Source: Candidatus Proruminimicrobium quisquiliarum (lineage in GTDB: Bacteria > Elusimicrobiota > Endomicrobiia > Endomicrobiales > Endomicrobiaceae). Taken from it: a stretch of DNA of 64,000 nucleotides. The DNA lies in the NCBI GenBank assembly GCA_018433245.1, contig JAHDRN010000005.1:155881-219880 (forward strand), given 5' to 3'. The translations under genes were made by a program, and so were the position numbers. The notes beneath the pieces were generated by a model. It made no database searches. It was not told the DNA's origin and saw nothing but the letters and a program-made list of their open reading frames with translations. Of the stretch, positions 54,601-60,996 are shown one piece after another; the stretch's first letter is position 1, and each line of letters begins with the position of its first letter.

Positions 54601-57240
54601 TATCAGATTAACCGCCGTCTGCTGCGGATCTGAAGATTGAGATATAACCGAATAGAGTAAATCATTGTCAAGAAATTTTATTTTATTTATTGTTTCTTTG
54701 CCGGCTTGAATCATTTTTGCATACATTATCATTCTTTCTTTAACATTTTCAGGAGCCGCATTTTTCAATAAAGCAAGAATAAGCATAGGATTGCCGGGAT
54801 TATTTTTATTGTAAAAATAATGAATAGCCATTGACGCAACAGTAATGACCGGAAGAATAAAAATCGGAGCGCCTGCGGTAAGAATATAAGGAAGCGCTAC
54901 GGTTAAAGCCGGTATTGATAAATTTTTGAAATCACGTTTTAAAATACCGATAAAATCAAGCCTGTTTCCCGCCGAATCTCTGTAAACAAGCCATTTTACT
55001 ATCGTATGCGAAAATAAAAATATTATCTGCGAAACTCCAAACAGCGCAATTCCCGCAACAGGGTTGAATATAATTACAAAAGACGGTATCGCTCTGAATA
55101 TTATTTCTTCCCAGACAGGCGCGGTTTTTGCCAAAAAAGCAAATATTGAATTTTTATTTTTCAATACGTCAAATATTGATAATTTATTTTTAAAATCACG
55201 GTTTTTCTGAACATTAAGCAACGCTCTCTGAAGGCCGTCAAACATTCTTGAATATGTTTCCGCCGGAATACCGAGCAAATCTTTATCTTTATATTCCGAT
55301 GAATCTATTTCATATACCGGTCCGTTTTCAAAATAAAAACCCATATCATAAAATTTAAGGCTCATTTTTGTTAAAATATCGTCTATGTCGGGATTAAAAA
55401 TATCTTTCCCCGCGTTTAAAGGCAATGAAGAACCCAATGCCGAAACGGCTGCCTGCATCAAATCTTTTACAGCCGATTTTTTTTGTTCGTCAAATTCAGC
55501 GGTTTCTATTTTAGAAATATCAAAATCATTTCCCGCAAGCTGTCTTATCCGGTCTATATTTTCTTTGCCGTAAATCTCAACGGCGACTCTTGCCATTAAA
55601 TTTCTCTGTTCTTCATCCGGCAGACAAGACGCAAGCCTGAACGCAAGAGCGCTTGACTGCATTGAAGCCTGTTCTTTTATTATGTCGTCATATCTCATGT
55701 TTGCGTTTTTTATATCGCCGGTTACGTTAGGCGTTATAACTATATCGTTGACTTTTTTTTCTGAAAAAATTGATTCCAAATCTTGGCTGTGATACCCGCC
55801 TGTAATTACGACTATTACCTCTTTTGATTGTTTTAACAGCTGTTCTGACGTCCTTAAAGAAGCCGATGTCTGAAGAGGCTTTTCGCCGTTTAGAATATTG
55901 GCTGTGAAAATATTGTTTCTGTAATCGTTTGTATCGTAATACTGATTTATAAAATCTATGTCGGAAGATATGTCCTTAATCCTGTCAACAGCCGCATATT
56001 TCGCATAAAGCGTTCTGAATTTGTCAAAATTTTGTCTAACATATTTCCAATCGGCGGACGTAAGCGCATATTTAAAATAATCATTAAAATATTTTGCAAA
56101 ATCGTTTATATAAGAAATTTCATACTCGGTATCATCATAGGATAACGCCATTCTGATTTGGTCTATCAGGATTTTTTCTTCATTTACAAGTTCAAGCGGA
56201 TTTATTCTTTGGTTTAATCTGCTTACCTCAAAAAACTTATCAAGTTCTTTAAAATCTTTTGATAAATCTATTTTGTTTTGTTCGCAGAATTTGATAAGAA
56301 ATTCAGCCAGTTTTCCGGTATCGTTAAAATTATTCGTTACGCTCAAAAGTCTTTTATAAGAGCCGTAAGGTATTTTATTTTTAACGACATTTACCAATGC
56401 CTGAAGCTCTATGCCGACCTGTCTGGGATTTATATCTTTTGACATGCTTGAAATATTAAGATACTTTGATATATTAGGATAATCCTGCATATTTATTGCG
56501 GTAATATTGTTATATTGTCCGGGAGATTGGCGTATCTTTTCAACGTACTTGTGCAAAAGTCTGTAAAACTTTAACGTATCGGTCTTTCCGCTTGCGTATT
56601 CGTTGATTTTTCTGGTAAATCTTTTATTTCTCTCGTTTAAATAAATACCGCTCAATACTTCAATTTCTTTATTAATTTTTGAAATAACCGAATTGTATTC
56701 AGGCTGTTTTTCTATTATCTTTGAAAGTCTGTTCAAATTTGTCTGATGAATATTTTTTTCTTCTATGCCCTTCAACAGATCATATCTGGAATTTTTAATC
56801 GCATAATATTCCGCGCCCGTCAGATACCCGTCCTGAAGCATTTTCTCAATCACGGCACTTTTTGTTTTTTCATCTTGTATTTTATTTATCCATGATACGT
56901 CTATCTGCCCGTATCCGCCTTCTATAAAAACCGATTTCAACGAATAGTTTTTGTCTAATGTTTTTATAATTTCGCTTATATTTCTCTGTGTTTGCTCGTG
57001 GCAGTGCAAATCCTGAATATTTACAACCGTAATATCGCTTGAATTGTCGCTTACGGAAGTGACCTTGCCGTATTCCTGCCTGATGACATTCATACCGTCA
57101 AATATATCATTATAAGGCGAATCCGTCTGATAAGCTCCGTAAGCGGATAAACTGCTTCCTGTCGCAGTAAGCAAAAGACAGGCGGCCGTTATAACCGAAC
57201 AAACTTTTAAATAATTAATTTTTACGAACTTCCTTTTCAT
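45697..57240 (-). CDS. Giant exported multi-protease protein (3847 aa)
   Basis: 3847 residues in one uninterrupted frame; signal peptide about 1-36. Domains in order, by eye: N-terminal module shared with the other giant (about 70-530; VNIQDLHCHE, ITGGYHSQ); CPBP/CAAX protease 1 (EEIIFR ~712, FLFSH ~745, HYFYN ~807); caspase-like domain (WFDGHG ~1337, FNSCHSGD ~1382); CPBP 2 (EEIMFR ~1567, FLFSH ~1597, HSLFN ~1659); GHKL-like ATPase fold (FEDMLENAFVHGN ~1917, GFGTGI ~1970); two copies of a metallopeptidase unit (AHEIGH ~2373 with HEIFA; AHELGH ~2896 with HELFA); then 800 unrecognised residues. Catalytic motifs look intact in all five protease modules. The ATG has TTGGAG upstream, behind a terminator-like hairpin. 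Function unknown. Confidence 0.78.
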   Translation of the reverse strand: MKRKFVKINYLKVCSVITAACLLLTATGSSLSAYGAYQTDSPYNDIFDGMNVIRQEYGKVTSVSDNSSDITVVNIQDLHCHEQTQRNISEIIKTLDKNYSLKSVFIEGGYGQIDVSWINKIQDEKTKSAVIEKMLQDGYLTGAEYYAIKNSRYDLLKGIEEKNIHQTNLNRLSKIIEKQPEYNSVISKINKEIEVLSGIYLNERNKRFTRKINEYASGKTDTLKFYRLLHKYVEKIRQSPGQYNNITAINMQDYPNISKYLNISSMSKDINPRQVGIELQALVNVVKNKIPYGSYKRLLSVTNNFNDTGKLAEFLIKFCEQNKIDLSKDFKELDKFFEVSRLNQRINPLELVNEEKILIDQIRMALSYDDTEYEISYINDFAKYFNDYFKYALTSADWKYVRQNFDKFRTLYAKYAAVDRIKDISSDIDFINQYYDTNDYRNNIFTANILNGEKPLQTSASLRTSEQLLKQSKEVIVVITGGYHSQDLESIFSEKKVNDIVITPNVTGDIKNANMRYDDIIKEQASMQSSALAFRLASCLPDEEQRNLMARVAVEIYGKENIDRIRQLAGNDFDISKIETAEFDEQKKSAVKDLMQAAVSALGSSLPLNAGKDIFNPDIDDILTKMSLKFYDMGFYFENGPVYEIDSSEYKDKDLLGIPAETYSRMFDGLQRALLNVQKNRDFKNKLSIFDVLKNKNSIFAFLAKTAPVWEEIIFRAIPSFVIIFNPVAGIALFGVSQIIFLFSHTIVKWLVYRDSAGNRLDFIGILKRDFKNLSIPALTVALPYILTAGAPIFILPVITVASMAIHYFYNKNNPGNPMLILALLKNAAPENVKERMIMYAKMIQAGKETINKIKFLDNDLLYSVISQSSDPQQTAVNLINKIKYVDQAIINAMEEPEYVFDVFEASDALLEYVKKIGFDAYNFNLFFKLRNSAGIKNEEFPNIWLANIVRDDLRMHYLDNAVLTGIERILRIFGPGMNIDTIRYLFNKLLYPDGFDFDKFFRLTAENNLTKSSDKLRLLQISFDNGFEDDAGEILGLSDMEDSAITEMLVYNENKTKLQNFRLFSELKEMLDIKPEDKDNIRFLAKYCFDKGNIIETNKLTDKLNEDIFIQNLKIILKYENKEYILTPLLADLTTANIYLSDSRCDQIMKLLAEMSILDIEDLAVNNNNLALRVFLSPAFTDVFNSQISKEKFKNIDNTIQKYRRAIAVSIFMTKLLNGRESLVTPENFDKIVKISANAYFEILRQWFDKQLADKDSFVTAIFHDESADIVFKDMLGDRFNPEILKQFLNKIGIDPDNGDNVQILQRSKDPGVKFKILDRIINAPKNGVKSLFWFDGHGAKYGFSITEKEHIYFEEIADALHVAYDNGVDLKQLTLVFNSCHSGDFKDKILTMLEQRGVKDSPVIITVAGHETELGYTDIVEHDGNKMLVSNLEFSIFNLFESSSNADSVSKNLLLGDFILAQNDIHYSNPTISIPITEDVRTVIERAVAQINNINQETAAGEREDEALLLIRTGTRMSLDTAQQSQKLSEIHSSSLELSIFNVLKNKSKLFAFLAKTAPVWEEIMFRVIPSAVTIFNPAAGIALFAVSQIVFLFSHTIVKWLVYRDSAGRRLDFAGILKDDFRNLSLPTLAVSIPYILAIIINPVFWPMAAVSAMIVHSLFNDKLSILGYFKNIKLKDNFDIKLPLQALGIKAGDEILITYFSNDTLLITRNSLELKKFWEEYKAKNPQKAKFRNRIYANTMRVTVANNGTVNIKELYKNKLEKYPLTQEQKNNITLFYSQVPVKSEEKTEIISDKSEEPVKDNGEEEIQNALTDKINPDNAIDFDFSRFIDGQTGSADIVAVREYVKSVIVGKDLKNSLITVTFSNLADAGLDENKIKTAARIISLLSDEFNEIFADRIAGSAGMTYFEDMLENAFVHGNNLSLSKKIFIYFGNDRDALIINSNTPQNTTIEASALATKLYLYGFGTGIKSAESVNNARYSVTGLLMPDGTEKELYIAYLSFKKYQQLKETLLDKVLKKINFSAIWNTIETKKIERRYSYTALPVLEEGESVVATNFTKDGEAEYSGDWINFTVSKKGGKYIISNVSKKENKLKWYIPPQWQIPLEDKLEIAEENGKFYICSNYADIHISVPQSEESAETDIFYPLSQRNEEQIQSELPAEQSIPADNIEFERFFELVQKNSAKKPVIGDSENYEYKLKLQKLSFKLADTLDLNQMEEFYKNDEDKLRLVKYLQILKFKRLKDNESLRAIVYNGGLNIKYRLLAFMYLRSNGVNDFNDTVLEIMKANFLIELNLNTFKIDTNFDLSLLGAGILLVLSRYLTDNHYINEQQEKNLYDNISYSTFVERRDLDNSSANSGMFFTSSDPLTMAHEIGHRVLLFYADSSKGVAYSTIHEIFAGVISAVFAEQSEMGGQYYQDALYELFNERMKYDYVLQEEHRVSIGLLYTVSEIAKRMGKTVKFEFLADAILNLLKSKKGLPQRQPDAIKDVIYEYMKVLMFKDGYTQGEIEQFEKILKEESWKSKVLELFINLKNTSSRWDYYGERYPSFMSRIRFEVVQPESYRHGLLEIDYRDDLVVINNIIMSQPDKINIVMQIVKEELSKSDYLFRPQIAKLLFADLLVSLPQIKQLSKYQLDRLIQNLVDKFFSDKMEYAASEIDYERIRIYALEEYILIKTFFPRSFEERNSAKKDSFKNNYYRQEINQDDGYRYAESLPSFVPTMDVFFLNTVIVKIYRNFFDFTVKKLAAAKKRPRFNRDVENYLNIVRNKTQNKYLVKIINNDRASVKYRLFALMYLRNRGYDIDDKNVINDIKRKFAEAINKNSIAVNNNFDLRAVLTGVYLLLEHFSRQYVNSKQEIELYELISKAVVLRKGKEAIGARANMTFVSVNPLTMAHELGHRILAYASERSLKDITVHELFAEVTANLFAKITGLKEKEYSDVLYRLFDNSVNYDDVFQNEHRASMGFIELLRKVSAQTGRSVRWDILANAIVSYTKRSTSGIIENSQSKNLKNVFLAYLDSLYKNRQYTYYELRNMFNASQRINVGENVVSEILEDIKNKDPRLYGHILNALQKTMKRQKSYMKGFIPRILYSKSKVKEIADIFKENFGIKPEYADDKDIITKLIFSQPKRINYVLKIIINQILSKKELSRYDFENLIKLEFLLNNTAVMYNSRAELEFGISGILNYIIGTVGNDPFHRHYNTFNLSDYRYVQSYMKNMISGANSRLTMTWLDNLLLSFGKTDFNERQKIVAAVEYPIIILGMFFPKIRNWFLNKHKVGDISQIEIRLTQLETTTLEKIKNILKIEISDISSLSFIRKLAILSKILANKTIKTSNMEEHLKLNDVFFNDRKVLSSKKNQRINLKFQAYNEHGIFPEGNKNDGINELSVLIASDIKKFEGNEFINTGIKVNEKTIWQIDIDGMIVFGAEGVNIQEAAQALNGSKTLEKKIKKLLHLKKKVRLNINSVIVDEQSAEMFFYGRTAVINTDQYAKTVNKILDSISVMYAQKTIISLVNISDNDLYSALSNGALRKVITVAQFEYLKKEFERSGKDMLREIVELRKRGIEIYISGAAVDEQYKNFGISGQVIDSAVYDYYSRETFEIELIKEKISLQQLENKIINSDKPLVIEMNLLKEIFRTTKDITAAYNGLQSLIGSIKIKFGLKDIKIKDMESFAYSIDFSDLPAVRESEILFNADIGNFSDVFGLDKDNIIRIILEDAKINEDVKKVFFNIIKERILAKTKLSESNKPNGLKDKKMEILLGKLLFLRYGNADKKTLLPEIESFKGSESDMQRKINELYAQFAADNDPRIINTMIELIVIYCEEYGDKEIKRMDDINRTDSYRKMLAAA

Positions 57241-57258
57241 TTTTACTCCAAAATAAAA

Positions 57259-57287
57259 CTCTGCCTTTAAAACACTAAAGGCAGAGC
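57259..57287 (-). terminator. Terminator-like hairpin between the small membrane gene and the 3847-aa gene
   Basis: CTCTGCCTTT and AAAGGCAGAG form a perfect ten-pair stem with a nine-base loop; on the minus strand it is followed by TTTTATTTT. The last codons and stop of the upstream gene lie inside the stem and loop, and the giant's ribosome site follows about ten bases later. Confidence 0.8.
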
Positions 57288-57775
57288 TTTACTGTCAACT
57301 CATTTTTATTTATGCAAAATGAATCATTAAATACTCTAAGCAGTCCTATATACCCTATAAGGTAAAAGATTAAAATCACCATAAACAAATAGAATATGAT
57401 TGAACCTTGTGAAATATTGATGCCGCCGTTTGTAAAAACCCTTTCCGTCATTTTTGCGGTTTTGAATTTAAAACCCGAAGTCATTAATAAAAATTCATCG
57501 GTAAAATTCTTTAAATTTTTATCGGCGGTTATATTTGACGATTTTTCCCGTATAATATTGAATAAACCCGCTTCTTTGCTTATATTTACGCACAAATTCA
57601 CAAAATCCTTAGGAGCATTTTTTACAAAATTATACTGCGAACCTATATTTACGCCTTGAAAGTTTATATCCGAATTTTGAAATATAAAAGAAACTGCCGA
57701 CGCCAAACCCGAAAAAAGATTTGACATCAACATAAAAAAAACAATAGTCGTTACGTAAAATTTTCTGACTAACAT
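57275..57775 (-). CDS. Small membrane protein of unknown function, first gene of the giant block
   Basis: 166 residues: an N-terminal hydrophobic segment or signal anchor (about 5-30), a polar region (35-120) and a strongly hydrophobic helix near the C-terminus (IIFYLFMVILIFYLIGYIGLL, about 125-147) followed by a short tail. I do not recognise a family. It has a good promoter and AGAGG ribosome site. The final codons and stop are within a terminator-like hairpin directly before the 3847-aa gene. Topology would put most of the polar region in the periplasm. It could be a membrane anchor or accessory factor for the giants. Confidence 0.65.
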   Translation of the reverse strand: MLVRKFYVTTIVFFMLMSNLFSGLASAVSFIFQNSDINFQGVNIGSQYNFVKNAPKDFVNLCVNISKEAGLFNIIREKSSNITADKNLKNFTDEFLLMTSGFKFKTAKMTERVFTNGGINISQGSIIFYLFMVILIFYLIGYIGLLRVFNDSFCINKNELTVKLCL

Positions 57776-57800
57776 AAAAAACCTCTTTTTATCTATTGTA

Positions 57801-57829
57801 ATTCTAGTATAAACTCATTATTTTTTCAA
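57801..57829 (-). promoter_or_regulatory. Promoter of the giant-protein block
   Basis: On the minus strand TTGAAA (57824-57829) and TAGAAT (57801-57806) are 17 bases apart, 25 bases before the ATG at 57775. TATACT overlaps the -10 as an alternative. It is the only clear promoter between the divergent gene and the giant block. Confidence 0.6.
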
Positions 57830-57921
57830 TGTTTTTTTATAATAATTTGTGAAAAATTTGTGAAAAAATAAAACGGGATATTTTTGAGTATTTAATTTTT
57901 TGTTTGAACAATATCAAGAAA

Positions 57922-57948
57922 TTTGATAATTTATGTAAAATTATCAAA
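57922..57948. promoter_or_regulatory. 11-base perfect inverted repeat over the ribosome site of the GT/PAP2 gene
   Basis: TTTGATAATTT, a five-base spacer (ATGTA) and AAATTATCAAA, ending eight bases before the ATG at 57957. The right arm merges with the AAAAGGA ribosome site. It may be an operator or, as RNA, a weak hairpin limiting translation. Confidence 0.5.
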
Positions 57949-57956
57949 AGGATTTT

Positions 57957-60290
57957 ATGACATATTACCATAAATTATTCTGGTTTTTAACATCGTTTAC
58001 GACTTTTATAAGACTTCTTGTAATCGGCAAAGTAGGAATAACCGTTGATGAAGCTCATTATTGGGTATATTCAAAATTTTTAGATTTGTCGTATTATGAC
58101 CATCCTCCCATTATAGGATACATAATAAAAGCATTTACGGAGTTATTCGGCGTCAATACTTTCGCAGTAAGACTTCCGTCCGTAATTATATTTGTACTGA
58201 CTTCATGGATATTTTTCATTGCGGCAAGGAAACTTTTCAGTGAAAAAACTGCTTTTACCGCAATAATTCTGTTAAATATTCTGCCTGTTTTTTCATTTTT
58301 GGGAGCGGTAATTACGATACCTGACTCCCCGCTTTCGCTGTTTTGGATACTTACTTTTTATTTATTTATAAAACTAATCGAAACTTCGCAAAAGAAATAC
58401 TGGTATTTTTTAGGTTTTTCCATAGGATTTGCTCTGCTTTCAAAATATACGGCGGTGATGTTATTTCCTTCAATCATTATATTTTTGCTGTTTTCAAAAA
58501 ACCACAGATTCTGGTTTGCCAAAAAAGAATTTTACATTTCTATTTTAATTTCATTTGTTTGTTTTTTACCGGTAATTTTCTGGAACTTACAGAACAACTG
58601 GGCAAGTTTCGGATTCCAGCTTCAGCACGGATTTGGAAAAACTTTGCCGGAGTTGTCGGCAACGTTATTCTTCAGATCAATCGGAGCGCAGGCGGGATAC
58701 GTTTCGCCGTTACTGTTTGCCTTTTACTGTTTTGCATTATATTCGTGCGCAAAAGAAGGTTTTGTAAAAAAAGACAAATATGCCCTGTTTGTAGCCTCTT
58801 TTTCTCTGCCTGTTCTGGTATTTTTTACGTCAATAGCAACTTTTAATGAAATATTACCGCATTGGCCTGCTATGGGGTATTTGGTAGCAACAATATACGT
58901 ATCTCACTTAATCCTAAAATTTTGGGAAACAAAATGGGTAAGAAATTACGTAATAACGGCTTGTTCTTTGGCTATGCTAATGAATATTCTTGTACCGCTG
59001 CATGCTATATATAAAATAGTTCCTCTTGATAAATTTATACCGTCTAAAGAATCTTTTAGAATCGAAATATCCGTTCCTGTAACAAAATTTATCAGTCCTG
59101 TTAATGATTTATACGGATTTGCAAATCTTCCTGAAATAGTGCACAAAATGAATGATATGTGTCTGCCTGAAAAAAGAATAACAAATTTTGCACATATAAG
59201 TTATTGGGGCAACAGACCTTATTTTTATATAGCCGACGTGGGCGTATGCTGCTTAACAAATATACATGATTTTGGCATTTCAAGAGCGGAAGTTATTGAC
59301 CCGACAAATGATTTATACGGATGGACTGAACTTGCCGACGCCGTGTATAATATTTATAATTCATTCCCCGAATCCGGCAAACCTTTTCTGTTCACGCACA
59401 AAAGTTATCTTGCAAGCCAGATATATTTTTCCATACCGGACATACGCCTATATTGTTTCAGCGGCAAAATAGACGCCTATGACTTATGGCAGCGTGATAT
59501 TTCAAATCTTAAAAATAAAAACGCTATTTTCATAACAAGCAATATTTTTGATTTTTCCAACTATGCATATGTTTTTCCGTTTGAAAAATTTGAACCGCCC
59601 ATTGAACTTCCTGTTTACAGAAACGGAAAAGTAACAAAAAAATTCTGGTTAACCGTATGCAGAAACTTTAATCCTGACGGATTAACCGTTAATTATAACG
59701 CAAGTGCCGTCGGTGCAAAAAAAACAATAGCCGCCGGATTGCTTGATTTGGACGTTTTTGTTTTTAAATTTATAAATTTTAAAACAAAAAACGCTGTGTT
59801 TGACCGGGTCATTTCAAAAATATCGTATTTTGACGCAAAGGGAATAAACATTCCTTTGATTTTAATATCGCTTTTTTCAATATTTATTATGTTTCGCTAT
59901 GAGAAAAAGAATTTCTGGATGTTTTTTGCTCTCGTACTTTGCATTATTATAACATCATCCATAGCCAATTCTTTTTTAAAGGATATTTTTGCAAGAGCAA
60001 GGCCGCTGGCCTTTTTCGGAGACGGCAACATCAATATATTTTCAGAAAAACTGTATGCAGTGTCATTCCCTTCCGGGCATACGCAATTTGCTTTTACGAT
60101 CGGCACGGCAATGATTCTTCTTATGCGAAAATATTGGTATGTATACGTTATTTACGCTTTTGCAACGGGCTTTGAAAGAATTTACGCCGGCTGCCATTTC
60201 CCGTCAGACGTATTTGCGGGAGCCGTTTTAGGTTTTGCTACGGCGGCTTGTCTTGTTTATTTTTTCAGAAAAATAAAGAAAAATTTGTGA
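57957..60290 (+). CDS. Fusion of ArnT/PMT-like glycosyltransferase and PAP2 phosphatase
   Basis: 777 residues. Residues 1-500 are a GT-C (GT39/GT83-like) glycosyltransferase: many membrane helices, the acidic motif VDEAHYWVYSKFLDLSYYDHPP after the first helix, and a periplasmic soluble part. Residues about 620-775 are a PAP2 phosphatase with all three motifs: KDIFARARP, SFPSGH and RIYAGCHFPSD. ArnT-type enzymes move a sugar from a polyprenyl-phosphate onto lipid A or another envelope acceptor; PAP2 enzymes dephosphorylate polyprenyl-pyrophosphate or lipids. The fusion would bring sugar transfer and carrier or lipid dephosphorylation together at the outer face of the inner membrane. Start supported by AAAAGGA. 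Confidence 0.85.
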   Translation: MTYYHKLFWFLTSFTTFIRLLVIGKVGITVDEAHYWVYSKFLDLSYYDHPPIIGYIIKAFTELFGVNTFAVRLPSVIIFVLTSWIFFIAARKLFSEKTAFTAIILLNILPVFSFLGAVITIPDSPLSLFWILTFYLFIKLIETSQKKYWYFLGFSIGFALLSKYTAVMLFPSIIIFLLFSKNHRFWFAKKEFYISILISFVCFLPVIFWNLQNNWASFGFQLQHGFGKTLPELSATLFFRSIGAQAGYVSPLLFAFYCFALYSCAKEGFVKKDKYALFVASFSLPVLVFFTSIATFNEILPHWPAMGYLVATIYVSHLILKFWETKWVRNYVITACSLAMLMNILVPLHAIYKIVPLDKFIPSKESFRIEISVPVTKFISPVNDLYGFANLPEIVHKMNDMCLPEKRITNFAHISYWGNRPYFYIADVGVCCLTNIHDFGISRAEVIDPTNDLYGWTELADAVYNIYNSFPESGKPFLFTHKSYLASQIYFSIPDIRLYCFSGKIDAYDLWQRDISNLKNKNAIFITSNIFDFSNYAYVFPFEKFEPPIELPVYRNGKVTKKFWLTVCRNFNPDGLTVNYNASAVGAKKTIAAGLLDLDVFVFKFINFKTKNAVFDRVISKISYFDAKGINIPLILISLFSIFIMFRYEKKNFWMFFALVLCIIITSSIANSFLKDIFARARPLAFFGDGNINIFSEKLYAVSFPSGHTQFAFTIGTAMILLMRKYWYVYVIYAFATGFERIYAGCHFPSDVFAGAVLGFATAACLVYFFRKIKKNL

Positions 60291-60327
60291 TACATACTTA
60301 TACTTATTTGCAAAATTTAACGTTATG

Positions 60328-60336
60328 TGATATAAT
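60328..60336 (+). promoter_or_regulatory. Extended -10 promoter, near-leaderless
   Basis: TGATATAAT ends eight bases before the ATG at 60345; a transcript would begin within a few bases of the start codon. No separate Shine-Dalgarno is evident. Confidence 0.6.
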
Positions 60337-60344
60337 CACGGGAT

Positions 60345-60635
60345 ATGAATACGGTAATTTTGATATGTGTCATTGTTGTAACGGTTGCTGTTGTCGTTTC
60401 AGCGGTATACTTTGTGTTGACAATGATACAATTAAGCAAAACCGCAAAAAGACTTGATGAGACTATCGAGCAGCTTGATTCTGATATGCAGTCGTTTAGA
60501 AATATTTTGGGGTACGTTTCAGGTTTTGGAGGCATGGTTTCAGGAGTAGGGATAAAACTTATAGCATCTTTTGTGCCGAAAATTTTTTCGGCATTTTTTA
60601 AAAATAAAAAATGCAAGGAGCAAAATCATGAGTAA
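60345..60635 (+). CDS. DUF948-type membrane protein
   Basis: 96 residues: an N-terminal membrane helix (TVILICVIVVTVAVVVSAVYFVL) and a helical segment typical of DUF948 (IQLSKTAKRLDETIEQLDSDMQSF), then a short glycine-rich region. DUF948 proteins are small single-pass proteins of unknown function, often next to YtxH-family genes, as here: the next gene starts eight bases before this stop. A membrane-stress role is often guessed, not shown. It begins close behind an extended -10 promoter. Confidence 0.8.
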   Translation: MNTVILICVIVVTVAVVVSAVYFVLTMIQLSKTAKRLDETIEQLDSDMQSFRNILGYVSGFGGMVSGVGIKLIASFVPKIFSAFFKNKKCKEQNHE

Positions 60636-60876
60636 TAAAGATTCTTTTTTTGCACTTTTGACAGGCGTAATTATCGGAGCAGCCGTCGGCATTTTATTCG
60701 CTCCTAAATCCGGAAAAGAAACAAGGGAAGATTTAAAAAAACTCGGACTTGATCTTAAAGAAAAAAGCAAAGATTTTATTGAAGAAGGAAAAACCTTTAT
60801 AGAAGAAAATAAAACTAAAGTAGCAGACGTTATTGAAAAGAAAAAAGCCGAATATTTCGGTTCAAAAGAAAAATAA
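60628..60876 (+). CDS. YtxH-family protein
   Basis: 82 residues from the ATG at 60628, set by AAGGAG upstream. A hydrophobic glycine-rich helix at the start (FFALLTGVIIGAAVGILFAPKSGKETREDL) is the YtxH signature, and the rest is a Lys/Glu-rich amphipathic helix. YtxH proteins are stress-related in Bacillus but of unknown mechanism. It overlaps DUF948 by eight bases and precedes tRNA-Phe by 21 bases. Confidence 0.85.
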   Translation: MSNKDSFFALLTGVIIGAAVGILFAPKSGKETREDLKKLGLDLKEKSKDFIEEGKTFIEENKTKVADVIEKKKAEYFGSKEK

Positions 60877-60897
60877 TCAAAAACACGGCAGTTAAGT

Positions 60898-60970
60898 GCT
60901 GAGGTAGCTCAGTCGGTAGAGCAAAGGTCTGAAAAACCTTGTGTCGGCGGTTCGATTCCGCCCCTCAGCA
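60898..60970 (+). tRNA. tRNA-Phe (anticodon GAA)
   Basis: 73 bases. Acceptor stem GCTGAGG/CCTCAGC is perfect, discriminator A, D arm GCTCAGTCGGTAGAGC, anticodon arm AAGGTCTGAAAAACCTT with GAA, T arm GGCGGTTCGATTCCGCC. CCA is not encoded; a T-run follows. No promoter of its own is seen, so it may be cotranscribed with the DUF948/YtxH genes. Confidence 0.96.
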
Positions 60971-60996
60971 CTTTTTATTTTGCGCTTATAATTTGA

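Noticed and set aside
45697..57240. Idea that the 3847-residue frame is several genes fused by sequence errors
   Set aside because: The frame runs 11.5 kb without a stop and the inner domain boundaries show no ribosome sites or start clusters; the second giant shows the same style, so long proteins seem genuine.
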